DNA of 22,530 bases from JAIOHN01 sp038258185 (lineage in GTDB: Bacteria > Chloroflexota > Anaerolineae > Aggregatilineales > Phototrophicaceae). Of the stretch, positions 6,691 through 14,205 are shown in pieces. The notes under the pieces are model-generated. The model searched no databases. It worked only from the letters and a program-made list of their open reading frames with translations, and had not been told where the DNA came from. Position 1 is the stretch's first letter, and the number at the start of each line of letters is the position of its first letter. The stretch is taken from contig JBBSQD010000084.1 in assembly GCA_038258185.1 (NCBI GenBank), forward strand, positions 1-22,530. The letters run 5' to 3'. The position numbers were made by a program, and so were the translations under genes.

Positions 6691-7190
6691 TGCCGATACC
6701 GGACCGTGCGCCCGTTGGTGATCGAATCAGCGGGCACATTTATCAGTTTGAGGCGCAAGCGGTTTTAAGCCCTGCCCCATTAGCCAGCGGGGAGAAGCTC
6801 GCCAGCGGGGAATTTGTGGTACGCTATGCGGTGCCTTACCTGGGCAAACCGCATTTTTCCATCGTTCCCGGGCTGATCGCGCTGGATTATGGCGATATGC
6901 TCACCGGGGAAGAAGCCTGGGAGTTTCTGCTCAGACGCAGCAACCTGCATCCGCGCGCTGATGTAATCGGTTATCGCAACGATGGCGCCGATGAGATGAT
7001 CGTTATTAAATGGCTCGACCTGGCGCAACCGATTCAGGTGCTGGCTTACGCCGACGACAGCGCCATTAAGCCCATGGTCCAGTTACAGGCGCTCATCGGT
7101 TTTGCCGACAGCGCACTTCCGCCCCGGTTGGCACAGTATCTCCCGCATTATTCGACTATAACAGATTGGCAGGCAGCGACTTATGAGTGA
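6690..7190 (+). CDS. Unknown soluble protein between the membrane hairpin and era
   Basis: A 166-residue protein of no family I recognise. It has no signal peptide or membrane segment and is mildly acidic. The middle (residues about 45-120) alternates short hydrophobic and charged stretches, as in a compact alpha/beta domain: FVVRYAVPYLG, SIVPGLIALDYGD, GEEAWEFLLRR, EMIVIKWLDL. Residues 31-41 contain a doubled LASGE, from an 18-bp duplication (6783-6793 and 6801-6811). It starts at the ATG that overlaps the previous stop. Its end runs 8 bases into era, so three genes are chained by overlaps and are surely one transcript. A role tied to the membrane protein before it, or to Era, is only suggested by this layout. 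Confidence 0.75.
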   Translation: MPIPDRAPVGDRISGHIYQFEAQAVLSPAPLASGEKLASGEFVVRYAVPYLGKPHFSIVPGLIALDYGDMLTGEEAWEFLLRRSNLHPRADVIGYRNDGADEMIVIKWLDLAQPIQVLAYADDSAIKPMVQLQALIGFADSALPPRLAQYLPHYSTITDWQAATYE

Positions 7191-8139
7191 TTTGGACAAT
7201 GAATTAGATACCGTTTTTAATGATACCTGGCCGGCTGACCATCGCTCCGGTGTAGTCGCTGTGGTGGGTCGCCCCAACGTCGGCAAATCGACGTTGATTA
7301 ACAGCATTCTGGGGCAGAAAATCGCCATTGTCACCCCGAAGCCGCAAACCACCCAGCGCCAGCAGCTAGGCATTTACAGCGAGGAACATCTGCAAATTCT
7401 GTTTGTGGACACTCCCGGTTTACATGCTCCACAGCATAAGCTCGGTGAGTTTATGGTTTCCGTAGCCACAAACGCCCTGCGCGATAGTGACTATATCCTG
7501 TGGGTGCTGGATGTCTCGCAACCGCCGGATGCCGGAGATCGGTTGATAGGCGAAACGATCAAAATTAACAGTGGGCATACCCCCATTGTTCTGGCCTTAA
7601 ACAAGGCTGACCTGCTGACAAAGGAAAATCGCGAACCCCTGATCGGCGCTCACAAATCCCTGATTCCGCATGAAGAAGCGCTGTTGGTCAGCGCTATCCG
7701 CAAAGAGGGAGTCAGCGAATTACTGACTTATGTCGGCAGCAAAATGCCGCTGGGGCCGCGTTATTATCCCATTGATCAGGTGAGCGAGGTCAATCTGCGC
7801 TTTATGGCCGCCGAGATCATCCGCGAAAAAATCATGATTCATACCGAGCAGGAAATCCCGCACAGTATTGCCGTAGAGATCGACAGTTTCAAGGAACGTT
7901 CTGCCAATATGACCTACATCAGCGCCATTATCTATGTGGAACGTGACTCGCAAAAAGGCATTATCATCGGCAACAAAGGCAGCATGATTAAAAAGCTCGG
8001 CACTCAGGCACGTGCCGAACTCAAACCCATTCTGGAAACGGATGTCTATCTGGAATTACACGTTAAAGTTCTGAAGAACTGGCGCAGTGATGAACGCTTA
8101 ATGAGCCGCCTGGGTTATCGTCTGCCTAAGGACGGCTAA
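7183..8139 (+). CDS. era: GTPase Era
   Basis: A 318-residue ribosome-assembly GTPase that binds the 3' end of 16S rRNA in the 30S subunit. The G domain shows G1 GRPNVGKST (29-37), the switch region PKPQTTQR (52-59), G3 D76-T-P-G79 and G4 N140-K-A-D143. The C-terminal KH domain has its GxxG loop as G263-N-K-G266 (IIIGNKGSMIKKLG), as in typical Era. The length is about 15-20 residues above the usual 300. The extra residues are at the N-terminus, before the first beta strand. ATG 7183 overlaps the end of the upstream gene by 8 bases and has only a weak ribosome site, so it probably relies on coupling. Its 3' end overlaps ribF tail to tail by 14 bases. Confidence 0.98.
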   Translation: MSDLDNELDTVFNDTWPADHRSGVVAVVGRPNVGKSTLINSILGQKIAIVTPKPQTTQRQQLGIYSEEHLQILFVDTPGLHAPQHKLGEFMVSVATNALRDSDYILWVLDVSQPPDAGDRLIGETIKINSGHTPIVLALNKADLLTKENREPLIGAHKSLIPHEEALLVSAIRKEGVSELLTYVGSKMPLGPRYYPIDQVSEVNLRFMAAEIIREKIMIHTEQEIPHSIAVEIDSFKERSANMTYISAIIYVERDSQKGIIIGNKGSMIKKLGTQARAELKPILETDVYLELHVKVLKNWRSDERLMSRLGYRLPKDG

Positions 8140-9058
8140 CCCGCACGAGATAGTCGCGGCCAGCTTTGGAGTCTGCTGCAATCTGATCTTTAAGCTGCTG
8201 CACGTTCTCGAATTTCTTTTCCTCACGCAGCCGGTGTTCAAAAGAAACCGTCATCTGCTGCCCGTAAATGTCCCGATTAAAGTCGAGCAAGTGCGCTTCT
8301 ACGCGCACTTCCTGGCCATCAAATGTCGGGCGCACACCCACATTGGTCACAGCCATAAAGCGCTCATTGTCCAGGTGTGCCCAGCCGGCATAGACCCCGT
8401 TTGCCGGAATCGTATGCTCCTCCCAGACAGCCAGGTTAGCAGTTGGGAAGCCGATGGTATGACCGCGACGATCCCCCTGAACGACTTCGCCTGTGACCGC
8501 GTAACCGCGTCCCAGCCAGAAATTAGCCTTGTCCACATCACCTTCAACCAGCGCCTTGCGAATGGCTGTGCTGCTGATGGCCTCACCATCACGCCGGATA
8601 AGATCAATCACCTCGGTACGGAAACCTTTTTCCGCGCCCTGTCCCCGCAAAAAGGCGACCGTGCCTTCACGCTGGTAGCCCATTGCGAAGTCCGGCCCTA
8701 CCCATAAAATCCGCATCTGCAACGATTTCAGCAGTTGGTCAATGAGGTCTGACGCGCGTGTCTGCCGGAAAGCCTCATCAAAAGTCTGGGTAATCACCAG
8801 ATCCACACCTAATGCAGCCAGTTGTTCCGCCCGTTCCTCTGGCGTAGTGAGATAATAGCGTCCATCAAGATGCCGCAACACCACATCCGGGTGTGGGAAA
8901 AAGGTCAGCACTGCCGTCTTAAAACCCGTTTGCTGGCCCCGTGCCACAAGCTGTTTAATCAGGTATTGATGTCCGCGATGAACCCCATCAAATACACCAA
9001 TTGTGACCAGTGATGGCTGTTCTAACTGTGCTTCCGACAGCTCATAAACATGCTTCAT
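8126..9058 (-). CDS. ribF: Bifunctional riboflavin kinase / FAD synthetase
   Basis: Makes FMN from riboflavin and then FAD in the cytoplasm. With the start at 9058 it has 310 residues, the normal length. The N-terminal adenylyltransferase domain shows G21-V-F-D-G-V-H-R-G-H30 (HxGH-like nucleotide site), FFPHPD (53-58) and ISSTAIRKAL (161-170). The C-terminal kinase domain shows GFPTAN (203-208), PANGVYAG and NVGVRPTF. The frame is open back to 9109, but ATG 9058 has AAAGGG about 9 bases upstream and starts the protein at MKHVYELS, right before the domain. The gap to the truB stop is 14 bases, so it is the last gene of the operon. It ends by overlapping era, with no terminator. Confidence 0.97.
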   Translation of the reverse strand: MKHVYELSEAQLEQPSLVTIGVFDGVHRGHQYLIKQLVARGQQTGFKTAVLTFFPHPDVVLRHLDGRYYLTTPEERAEQLAALGVDLVITQTFDEAFRQTRASDLIDQLLKSLQMRILWVGPDFAMGYQREGTVAFLRGQGAEKGFRTEVIDLIRRDGEAISSTAIRKALVEGDVDKANFWLGRGYAVTGEVVQGDRRGHTIGFPTANLAVWEEHTIPANGVYAGWAHLDNERFMAVTNVGVRPTFDGQEVRVEAHLLDFNRDIYGQQMTVSFEHRLREEKKFENVQQLKDQIAADSKAGRDYLVRVSRP

Positions 9059-9067
9059 AACGACACA

Positions 9068-9073
9068 CCCTTT
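9068..9073 (-). promoter_or_regulatory. Ribosome binding site deciding the ribF start
   Basis: AAAGGG on the minus strand, nine bases before ATG 9058 and touching the truB stop codon. It supports the shorter ribF start. Confidence 0.65.
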
Positions 9074-9954
9074 CAGTCCTGAGACAAAAACACCTTGTGC
9101 GGAAGCCACCTGTGTTCCGCATATTGCAGGATAGCCACCAACTGTCCGCTGCTATCCACCCCTTGCGCCACTTCAGCGGGTGTGGCGGCCTCATCAGCGG
9201 GGATTGAACGTCCATGCAGGATATGCACCAGGGCATCGGCATCCACCAAAACCAGCGGCAGATGAGTCAGTGCATCCGCCGGAGAAATAATGCGTTTTAA
9301 CCAATCCTCGTCCTGCAGGATTGTATCCAGCGCGGACGCTTTTTCCAGCGTGAAATCACCACTGGCGCTGCGGATTAAACCCGTCAGATGTGCCCCTACT
9401 CCCAGAAGTTCGCCGATATCATAGGCCAGGCTGCGGATATACGTCCCGGCGCCGCACGTCACATCCAGCGTAAATTCCGGTGACTGCCAGTCGGAGACGG
9501 TCAAAGCGCTGATATGCACGGAACGCGCTTCACGCTCGACCACTTCACCCGCCCGCGCCAGATCATATAATTTACGTCCGCCCTGTTTGATGGCGCTGTA
9601 CATCGGCGGCACCTGCTGAATATCCCCCATGAAGCCGGTCAGCGCCTGCTCAACCTGCTCACGCGTCACCGCGCTGGCATCCCGCTCCAGCAGCGTTTCG
9701 CCATCGGCATCGTATGTATCAGTCGTCACGCCCAGCCGTACCCGCGCCTGATAGCGTTTGGTGGTGTGCATGACATATTCACTCAGACGGGTGGCGCCAC
9801 CCAGGCACATCACCAGAACGCCTGTCGCCAGTGGGTCGAGCGTACCAGCATGGCCGACTTTCTTGATCTTCAGGCCGCGCCGGATTTTCGCCACCACATC
9901 ATGGCTGGTCATACCGGTCGGTTTGTCGACATTCAAAAAGCCAAAAACGCTCAT
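9073..9954 (-). CDS. truB: tRNA pseudouridine-55 synthase TruB
   Basis: A 293-residue enzyme making pseudouridine 55 in the T-loop of tRNAs. N-terminal NVDKPTGMTSHDVV (8-21) and the catalytic loop HAGTLDPLATG with D40 are diagnostic. GGATRLSEY, MYSAIKQGGRKLYDLAR and the CGAGTYIRSLAYDIGE block follow in the usual order. There is no full PUA domain visible after about residue 230; the remaining 60 residues are shorter than the E. coli tail. The ATG overlaps the stop of the aldo/keto reductase by one base (TAATG), so translation is coupled to that metabolic gene. ribF follows 14 bases later; truB-ribF adjacency is common in bacteria. Confidence 0.98.
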   Translation of the reverse strand: MSVFGFLNVDKPTGMTSHDVVAKIRRGLKIKKVGHAGTLDPLATGVLVMCLGGATRLSEYVMHTTKRYQARVRLGVTTDTYDADGETLLERDASAVTREQVEQALTGFMGDIQQVPPMYSAIKQGGRKLYDLARAGEVVEREARSVHISALTVSDWQSPEFTLDVTCGAGTYIRSLAYDIGELLGVGAHLTGLIRSASGDFTLEKASALDTILQDEDWLKRIISPADALTHLPLVLVDADALVHILHGRSIPADEAATPAEVAQGVDSSGQLVAILQYAEHRWLPHKVFLSQD

Positions 9955-10940
9955 TATTCCGCCAGAATCGTTTCAATCTTCTGAAGTTCTTCCGCGCTGA
10001 AATCGAGATTGTCCAGTGCGGCCACATTGTCCTCAACCTGCTTCACACTCGACGTACCCACCAGCGCTGAGGTCATCCCCGGATGCCGCAGCACCCAGGC
10101 CACCGCCATCTGAGCCAGCGTCTGCCCACGCGCCTGCGCCAGATCGTTCAGTCTGCGAATCTGCGCCAGTTTCGCGTCAGTAATCTGGTCAGCTTTCAGG
10201 AAACCATGATCTTTGGAAGCGCGTGACCCTTCTGGAATGCCATTCAGATATTTGTTGGTCAGCAATCCCTGTGCCAGCGGTGAAAAGACGATACAGCCAA
10301 TACCCTCATCATCCAATGCCTGCAGCAAACTGTCCTCAATCCAACGGTTGAACATGGAGTACACCGGTTGATGGATAAGACACGGTGTGCCCAGTTCGCG
10401 CAGAATCCGCGAGGCTTCAAGAGTTTGCTCGGCGTTGTAGGACGAAATGCCGACATACAGCGCTTTGCCGTGACGTACGTCGTGATCCAGCGCCATCATG
10501 GTTTCTTCCTGCGGCGTGTGGGGGTCAAACCGATGGCTGTAGAAAATATCAACATATTCCAGCCCCATCCGCTTTAAGCTCTGGTCAAGGCTGGCCAGCA
10601 GATATTTACGCGAACCCCATTCGCCATACGGCCCCGGCCACATGCGATAACCGGCTTTGCTGGAGATAATCAGTTCATCACGGTAACGGCCTAAATCCTG
10701 CGACAGAATGCGCCCGAAATTTTCCTCGGCGCTGCCGGGAGGCGGGCCGTAATTATTGGCTAAATCAAAGTGTGTAATGCCCAGATCAAAGGCACGATAA
10801 AGCATGGCGCGGCCATTTTCCAGCATGTCCACGCCGCCAAAGTTATGCCATAAACCCAGCGAGATCGCAGGCAGTTTCAGGCCGCTGCGACCACTGGTGT
10901 TATAGCGCATATTTTCATAACGATCTTCCGAAGGCTGCAT
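9954..10940 (-). CDS. yghZ: Aldo/keto reductase, YghZ-like (L-glyceraldehyde 3-phosphate reductase family)
   Basis: A 328-residue NADPH-dependent reductase. The catalytic tetrad is visible as D59 and Y64 (FDLANNYGPPPGSAEENFG), K95 (ELIISSKAGY) and H136 (DIFYSHRFDP). The blocks LGLWHNFGG, MWPGPYG, SRKYLLASLDQSLKRMGLEY and ALYVGISSY closely follow E. coli YghZ/Gpr, known to reduce L-glyceraldehyde 3-phosphate and methylglyoxal. That substrate is a family inference. The frame extends to 10979, but ATG 10940 has AAGGA eight bases upstream and gives the usual N-terminus (RYENMRYNTSGRSGL). The stop overlaps truB by one base. It lies 66 bases after the acyl-CoA synthetase on the same strand. Confidence 0.95.
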   Translation of the reverse strand: MQPSEDRYENMRYNTSGRSGLKLPAISLGLWHNFGGVDMLENGRAMLYRAFDLGITHFDLANNYGPPPGSAEENFGRILSQDLGRYRDELIISSKAGYRMWPGPYGEWGSRKYLLASLDQSLKRMGLEYVDIFYSHRFDPHTPQEETMMALDHDVRHGKALYVGISSYNAEQTLEASRILRELGTPCLIHQPVYSMFNRWIEDSLLQALDDEGIGCIVFSPLAQGLLTNKYLNGIPEGSRASKDHGFLKADQITDAKLAQIRRLNDLAQARGQTLAQMAVAWVLRHPGMTSALVGTSSVKQVEDNVAALDNLDFSAEELQKIETILAE

Positions 10941-10948
10941 CCATAAAT

Positions 10949-10953
10949 TCCTT
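10949..10953 (-). promoter_or_regulatory. Ribosome binding site deciding the reductase start
   Basis: AAGGA on the minus strand, eight bases before the in-frame ATG at 10940. It favours this over the longer frame from 10979. Confidence 0.65.
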
Positions 10954-10981
10954 GATGTCAGAAATAAAACGGTACTCAATG

Positions 10982-11017
10982 TTTATACTATAAATCATCC
11001 GTGCCATTACTGCACGG
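10982..11017 (-). other. Short palindromes between the synthetase and reductase genes
   Basis: TTTATA-C-TATAAA (10982-10994) is a perfect 13-bp palindrome. CCGTGC-N7-GCACGG (10999-11017) is a 6-bp hairpin that covers the synthetase stop codon. No U-run follows, so it is not a good terminator. TATAGT on the minus strand could be a weak internal -10 for the reductase-truB-ribF part. Confidence 0.4.
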
Positions 11018-12578
11018 TTAATGGCATAGGATGGATAAGCTGCCGGCGCAGAATCTTACCTGATGCGGATTTGGGAATAACGAGGACAAATTCAACCTGG
11101 CGGATTTTCTCGTGCGGGGCAACCTGCTGTGCGACATAGGCCATCAGCGCATTGGCATCCGGCTGTGTACCGGGTTTCGCCACCACAAACGCTTTCGGCA
11201 CTTCACCCGCGACCTCATCGGGAACACCGACCACGGCTGCATCTGCAACAGCTTCGTGTGTCAGTAATACACCTTCCAGCACTGCCGGAGCCACCGAAAA
11301 GCCTTTGTATTTAATCAGCTCTTTCAATCGATCCACAATGTACAGATGCCCTGCTTCATCGACATAGCCAAAATCACCGGTATGCAACCAGCCCTCAGCA
11401 TCGACTGTCGCACGGGTCGCTTCAGGGTTATGCAGATAGCCCTGCATCACCTGCGGCCCGCGAATCCACACTTCGCCAGCCTGACCATACCCCACAGTTT
11501 CACCACTGTGCACATCAGCGATCTGCATCTGAGTATTAGGCAGCAGCACCCCCACTGATCCGGGTTGTAAATCCAGCGGATTGAGTGGCGTGACATGCGT
11601 CACCGGGCTGGCTTCCGTCAGGCCGTAACTCTGTATCAGCAGGCAGTTCAACGTCTGTCCAACACGCCTCTGACCCTCAGCCTGCAGCGGAGCCGCGCCG
11701 CAATTGATCTGTCGCAGGCTGGATAAATCATAATCCACAATCCGCGCGGATTGTTCCAGCGCCAGCAGCATCGGCGGCACCACGCAAATCCGGCTGACCG
11801 CATAGGTCTGAATCGCTTCGAGTAAATTCAGCAGGTCAAAACGGCGCATCACCACCACCGTCGCACCCAGATAAAGCTGATAACTCAGCACCATAATCAT
11901 GCCGTAAATGTGGAAAAACGGCAGCACCCCCAGCGCGACATCCTCACCGCTAAAATCCGCCCCTCCCGCCAACTGGCAGATATTCGCCACCAGATTGTAA
12001 TGCGTCAGCATCACGCCTTTGGGTAAACCCGTCGTCCCGCTGGAATAGGGCAGCACAGCAATATCAGTCCGAGCATCAATCGGCACCTGTGGCAGATTAC
12101 CAGCCCCCTGTAACAAGGTACCATAAGGCTGTGTACCCGCGGCTTCACCATCGACAAAAATCGTTTTCAGTGGATATTCCATGTGAGCGATGCGCGCTTT
12201 ATGCGTATAATCCAGCGTGGTATACATATAACTGGCCTGACAATCGAGCAGTTGCAGCGCCAGTTCATGCGCCGTGTACAGCGGATTCGCCGTCGTCACG
12301 ATACCACCTAAACGCAGCACGGCCAGCATCAGCACCACAAATTCCAGTGAATTGGGGCAATAGAGCGCAAACACATCGCCTTTGCGCAAGCCATGTGCAT
12401 GCAACCCCCCAGCCACCGCCTCGACCTGGGCCAGCAAGTCGGCATACGTCAGCACATCACCGCTGTGATAATCAATCAGGGCGGGTTTGGAACCATAACG
12501 CCGAAAACGCTCAAACAGGAAATCGGTAAACGAAATTTCAGGAATCAAAACATCCGGTAATGGGCTGGTAAAAATCAT
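11007..12578 (-). CDS. Acyl-CoA synthetase, 4-coumarate:CoA-ligase-like (AMP-binding)
   Basis: A 523-residue ANL-superfamily adenylating enzyme joining a carboxylic acid to CoA with ATP. It has P-loop YSSGTTGLPKGVMLTH (from 178), SYGLTEASPV (317-326), GEVWIRGP, GWLHTGD (396-402), hinge DRLKELIKYKGFSVAPAVLE (416-435) and the A10 catalytic lysine K508 in IPKSASGKILRR. The FSVAP form and GEVWIRGPQVMQGYL are of the 4CL/luciferase branch, but the acid used (aryl, medium or long chain) is not readable. The frame is open up to 12680, yet that lies only just past the nrnA terminator, and an extended -10 at 12611-12619 would start transcripts inside it. The first ATG after this promoter is 12578 (MIFTSPLPDV), which is also the natural family start. 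It is the first gene of the operon with the reductase, truB and ribF. Confidence 0.93.
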   Translation of the reverse strand: MIFTSPLPDVLIPEISFTDFLFERFRRYGSKPALIDYHSGDVLTYADLLAQVEAVAGGLHAHGLRKGDVFALYCPNSLEFVVLMLAVLRLGGIVTTANPLYTAHELALQLLDCQASYMYTTLDYTHKARIAHMEYPLKTIFVDGEAAGTQPYGTLLQGAGNLPQVPIDARTDIAVLPYSSGTTGLPKGVMLTHYNLVANICQLAGGADFSGEDVALGVLPFFHIYGMIMVLSYQLYLGATVVVMRRFDLLNLLEAIQTYAVSRICVVPPMLLALEQSARIVDYDLSSLRQINCGAAPLQAEGQRRVGQTLNCLLIQSYGLTEASPVTHVTPLNPLDLQPGSVGVLLPNTQMQIADVHSGETVGYGQAGEVWIRGPQVMQGYLHNPEATRATVDAEGWLHTGDFGYVDEAGHLYIVDRLKELIKYKGFSVAPAVLEGVLLTHEAVADAAVVGVPDEVAGEVPKAFVVAKPGTQPDANALMAYVAQQVAPHEKIRQVEFVLVIPKSASGKILRRQLIHPMPLTVQ

Positions 12579-12610
12579 GGCATAACTCACTGGTTGCAGG
12601 TTTATTTTCG

Positions 12611-12619
12611 AGTATAGCA
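12611..12619 (-). promoter_or_regulatory. Candidate extended -10 promoter of the synthetase operon
   Basis: TGCTATACT on the minus strand: TGn plus a 5/6 match to TATAAT. It lies about 33 bases before ATG 12578 and downstream of the nrnA terminator. The -35 is poor. Confidence 0.55.
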
Positions 12620-12694
12620 TGCTGATTTTGTGCCAGCGGTTGCCTTCCCCACGCTCACCCTTCACGCAGAGTACGCTCACCCACCGCGGGAATC

Positions 12695-12722
12695 AAAAAG
12701 CACAGCAATATGGCTGTGCTTT
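12695..12722 (-). terminator. Intrinsic terminator ending the nusA-nrnA operon
   Basis: The minus strand reads AAAGCACAGC, a six-base loop, GCTGTGCTTT, then TTGATT. The 10-bp stem is perfect. It begins 24 bases past the nrnA stop. Confidence 0.93.
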
Positions 12723-12746
12723 GTAAAATCGAGACTTGGTAAAACC

Positions 12747-13739
12747 TTAAACGATAGTCAGCGTACCCTGGGTAACGGCTTCCTGCAACAGCGCCAGCAC
12801 ACGCTCACGGGCGGCTTCCAGCGGGCCAGCTATGGTCGCGCCAGCCGCCTGCTTATGACCGCCACCACCCACATTAAAAGCCACCTGTGACACATCATAA
12901 CCGGGCTTGCTGCGCATACTCAGTTCGACGCGACCATCCGGCAGTTCTTTGAACACCACCGCGATCATGGCTTCATTGATCGAATTGAGCAGCCCTACCA
13001 ACCCACCATCGGTCATATCACTCAGATCGGCGGCTTTCAGGTCTGCCTGGGTAATCGTGGCTTCAACCACCTGCCCATGCAGTTCCAGCGACGACAGCGC
13101 GCTTTTCCATAATCGGATGGTGTTGAAGGATTTGCTGTCCAGCGTACGGGCGGTAACCTCTGTTAATGAGGCACCGGCTTCCATCAGCCGCATCGCGATT
13201 GCCAGCGTCGACGGTTTGACATTACTTGTCCGAAAACCCAGCGTATCCGTCACCAATCCGGTTAAGAGTGGCATAGCCGCAGCCGTTGAAATCGGCTGAT
13301 TCATAGCCATCAGCCATTCATAGACCACTTCGGCAGCCGAGGTCGCCTGGGGTTTAATCAGATGAATATCGCCAAACAGCGTATTGGTGGCATGATGGTC
13401 AAGATTAATCACACGGTTGCTGTGGGCGCGGCCATAGGTGCCGACATGACCGGTGCGTTCCTCATCACTGGCATCGACCGAGATCATTAAATCCCAGCGG
13501 CCACTTTTGAGCTTGCTTTTAATCGTCTCGGTGCCGGGGAGGAAACGGGCAAATTCCACCACGCCGCCATCCACCGCCATGTCGACATTACGGCCACGCT
13601 CACGCAGCGCATTCGCCAGCCCCAGCATGGAGCCATAGGCATCCCCGTCCGGTTGGACGTGGGTTACAATCAAAATCGACTCGGCGCTGTCTACCGCCAG
13701 AGTCGCATCATTCCAGTTCGTCGTCGCTATCGTCGTCAT
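12747..13739 (-). CDS. nrnA: NanoRNase / pAp phosphatase (DHH family)
   Basis: A 330-residue DHH/DHHA1 phosphoesterase that breaks down 2-5-nt RNAs and, in characterised relatives, dephosphorylates pAp. Metal ligands are visible: H27, D31 and D33 in THVQPDGDAYGS; D89 in SVDAS; D114-H115-H116 (NLDHHAT); and an Asp in LLTGLVTDTLGF. The DHHA1 domain ends with the substrate loop GGGGHKQAAG (291-300). The start is awkward: ATG 13739 lies 32 bases inside the end of rbfA and is read in another frame. The next in-frame Met would remove the catalytic His, so this start (or a rare non-ATG codon soon after) is needed. It is the last gene of the nusA operon, and a strong terminator follows. Confidence 0.95.
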   Translation of the reverse strand: MTTIATTNWNDATLAVDSAESILIVTHVQPDGDAYGSMLGLANALRERGRNVDMAVDGGVVEFARFLPGTETIKSKLKSGRWDLMISVDASDEERTGHVGTYGRAHSNRVINLDHHATNTLFGDIHLIKPQATSAAEVVYEWLMAMNQPISTAAAMPLLTGLVTDTLGFRTSNVKPSTLAIAMRLMEAGASLTEVTARTLDSKSFNTIRLWKSALSSLELHGQVVEATITQADLKAADLSDMTDGGLVGLLNSINEAMIAVVFKELPDGRVELSMRSKPGYDVSQVAFNVGGGGHKQAAGATIAGPLEAARERVLALLQEAVTQGTLTIV

Positions 13740-14100
13740 GAACGTCCGTTTCAGATTGCGGTGGTATGTTCAGGCTGGCAATTAACTGGTTCATATGCTC
13801 GCCACGTTCCAGCGTCACATCCCAGCGAAAATGTAATTCAGGCACATTGCGCAAACGCAGCGACTTGCCCATTTCGCGCCGCATAAAGCCATTGGCACGG
13901 CTCAGGCCGGTCATGACTTCTTTCTCACGGCTTTCATCACCCAGCGCATTGACATACACGGTTGCAAACAGCAGTTCCGGGTCCAGCGTAACTTCGGTGA
14001 CGGTGACATTGCGCAAACGGGGATCAGAAATCTCGCGCAGGAGCAGTTCGCTTAATGCGACACGTATACGTTCAGCGACTCGGTCGCGTTTAATGGTCAT
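13708..14100 (-). CDS. rbfA: 30S ribosome-binding factor A
   Basis: A 130-residue KH-like protein that helps mature the 5' end of 16S rRNA. RVAERIRVALSELLLREISDPRL, then VTVTEVTLDPELLFATVYVNALG, and LRNVPELHFRWDVTLERGEHMNQLI are the expected blocks. The frame is open to 14184, but ATG 14100 has AAAGGA eight bases before it and gives the usual MTIKRDRVAERI start. The protein ends in an acidic tail, DVHDDDSDDELE. The last 32 bases also encode the start of nrnA in another frame. The order after infB is conserved in many bacteria. Confidence 0.95.
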   Translation of the reverse strand: MTIKRDRVAERIRVALSELLLREISDPRLRNVTVTEVTLDPELLFATVYVNALGDESREKEVMTGLSRANGFMRREMGKSLRLRNVPELHFRWDVTLERGEHMNQLIASLNIPPQSETDVHDDDSDDELE

Positions 14101-14108
14101 CGGGGAAA

Positions 14109-14114
14109 TCCTTT
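14109..14114 (-). promoter_or_regulatory. Ribosome binding site deciding the rbfA start
   Basis: AAAGGA on the minus strand, eight bases before ATG 14100. Confidence 0.65.
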
Positions 14115-14128
14115 CGCTACCGGGTTGC

Positions 14129-14150
14129 GGGGTGAGGCACTGCTCACCCC
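14129..14150 (-). other. Strong hairpin between infB and rbfA
   Basis: GGGGTGAG, six-base loop, CTCACCCC: a perfect 8-bp GC-rich stem about 29 bases before rbfA. No U-run follows on either strand, so it is not an intrinsic terminator. It may instead be an mRNA stability or processing element. Confidence 0.6.
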
Positions 14151-14205
14151 TGTAAACTGGGTCGTCTACCCCGGGAAATAACAACTTATCGGGTTGGCCC
14201 CAATC

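Noticed and set aside
8347..8607. Possible small gene on the minus strand within ribF
   Set aside because: Different frame inside the adenylyltransferase/kinase coding region, with no ribosome site; ribF motifs explain the stretch.
10999..11017. CCGTGC/GCACGG hairpin as a terminator after the acyl-CoA synthetase
   Set aside because: Only 6 bp, overlaps the stop codon and lacks a U-run; I keep it as a weak structure only.
12579..12680. N-terminal extension of the acyl-CoA synthetase
   Set aside because: It begins next to the nrnA terminator and spans the candidate promoter, so most transcripts would not contain it.
14101..14184. N-terminal extension of rbfA
   Set aside because: It contains the intercistronic hairpin, and the ATG at 14100 has its own well-spaced AAAGGA.
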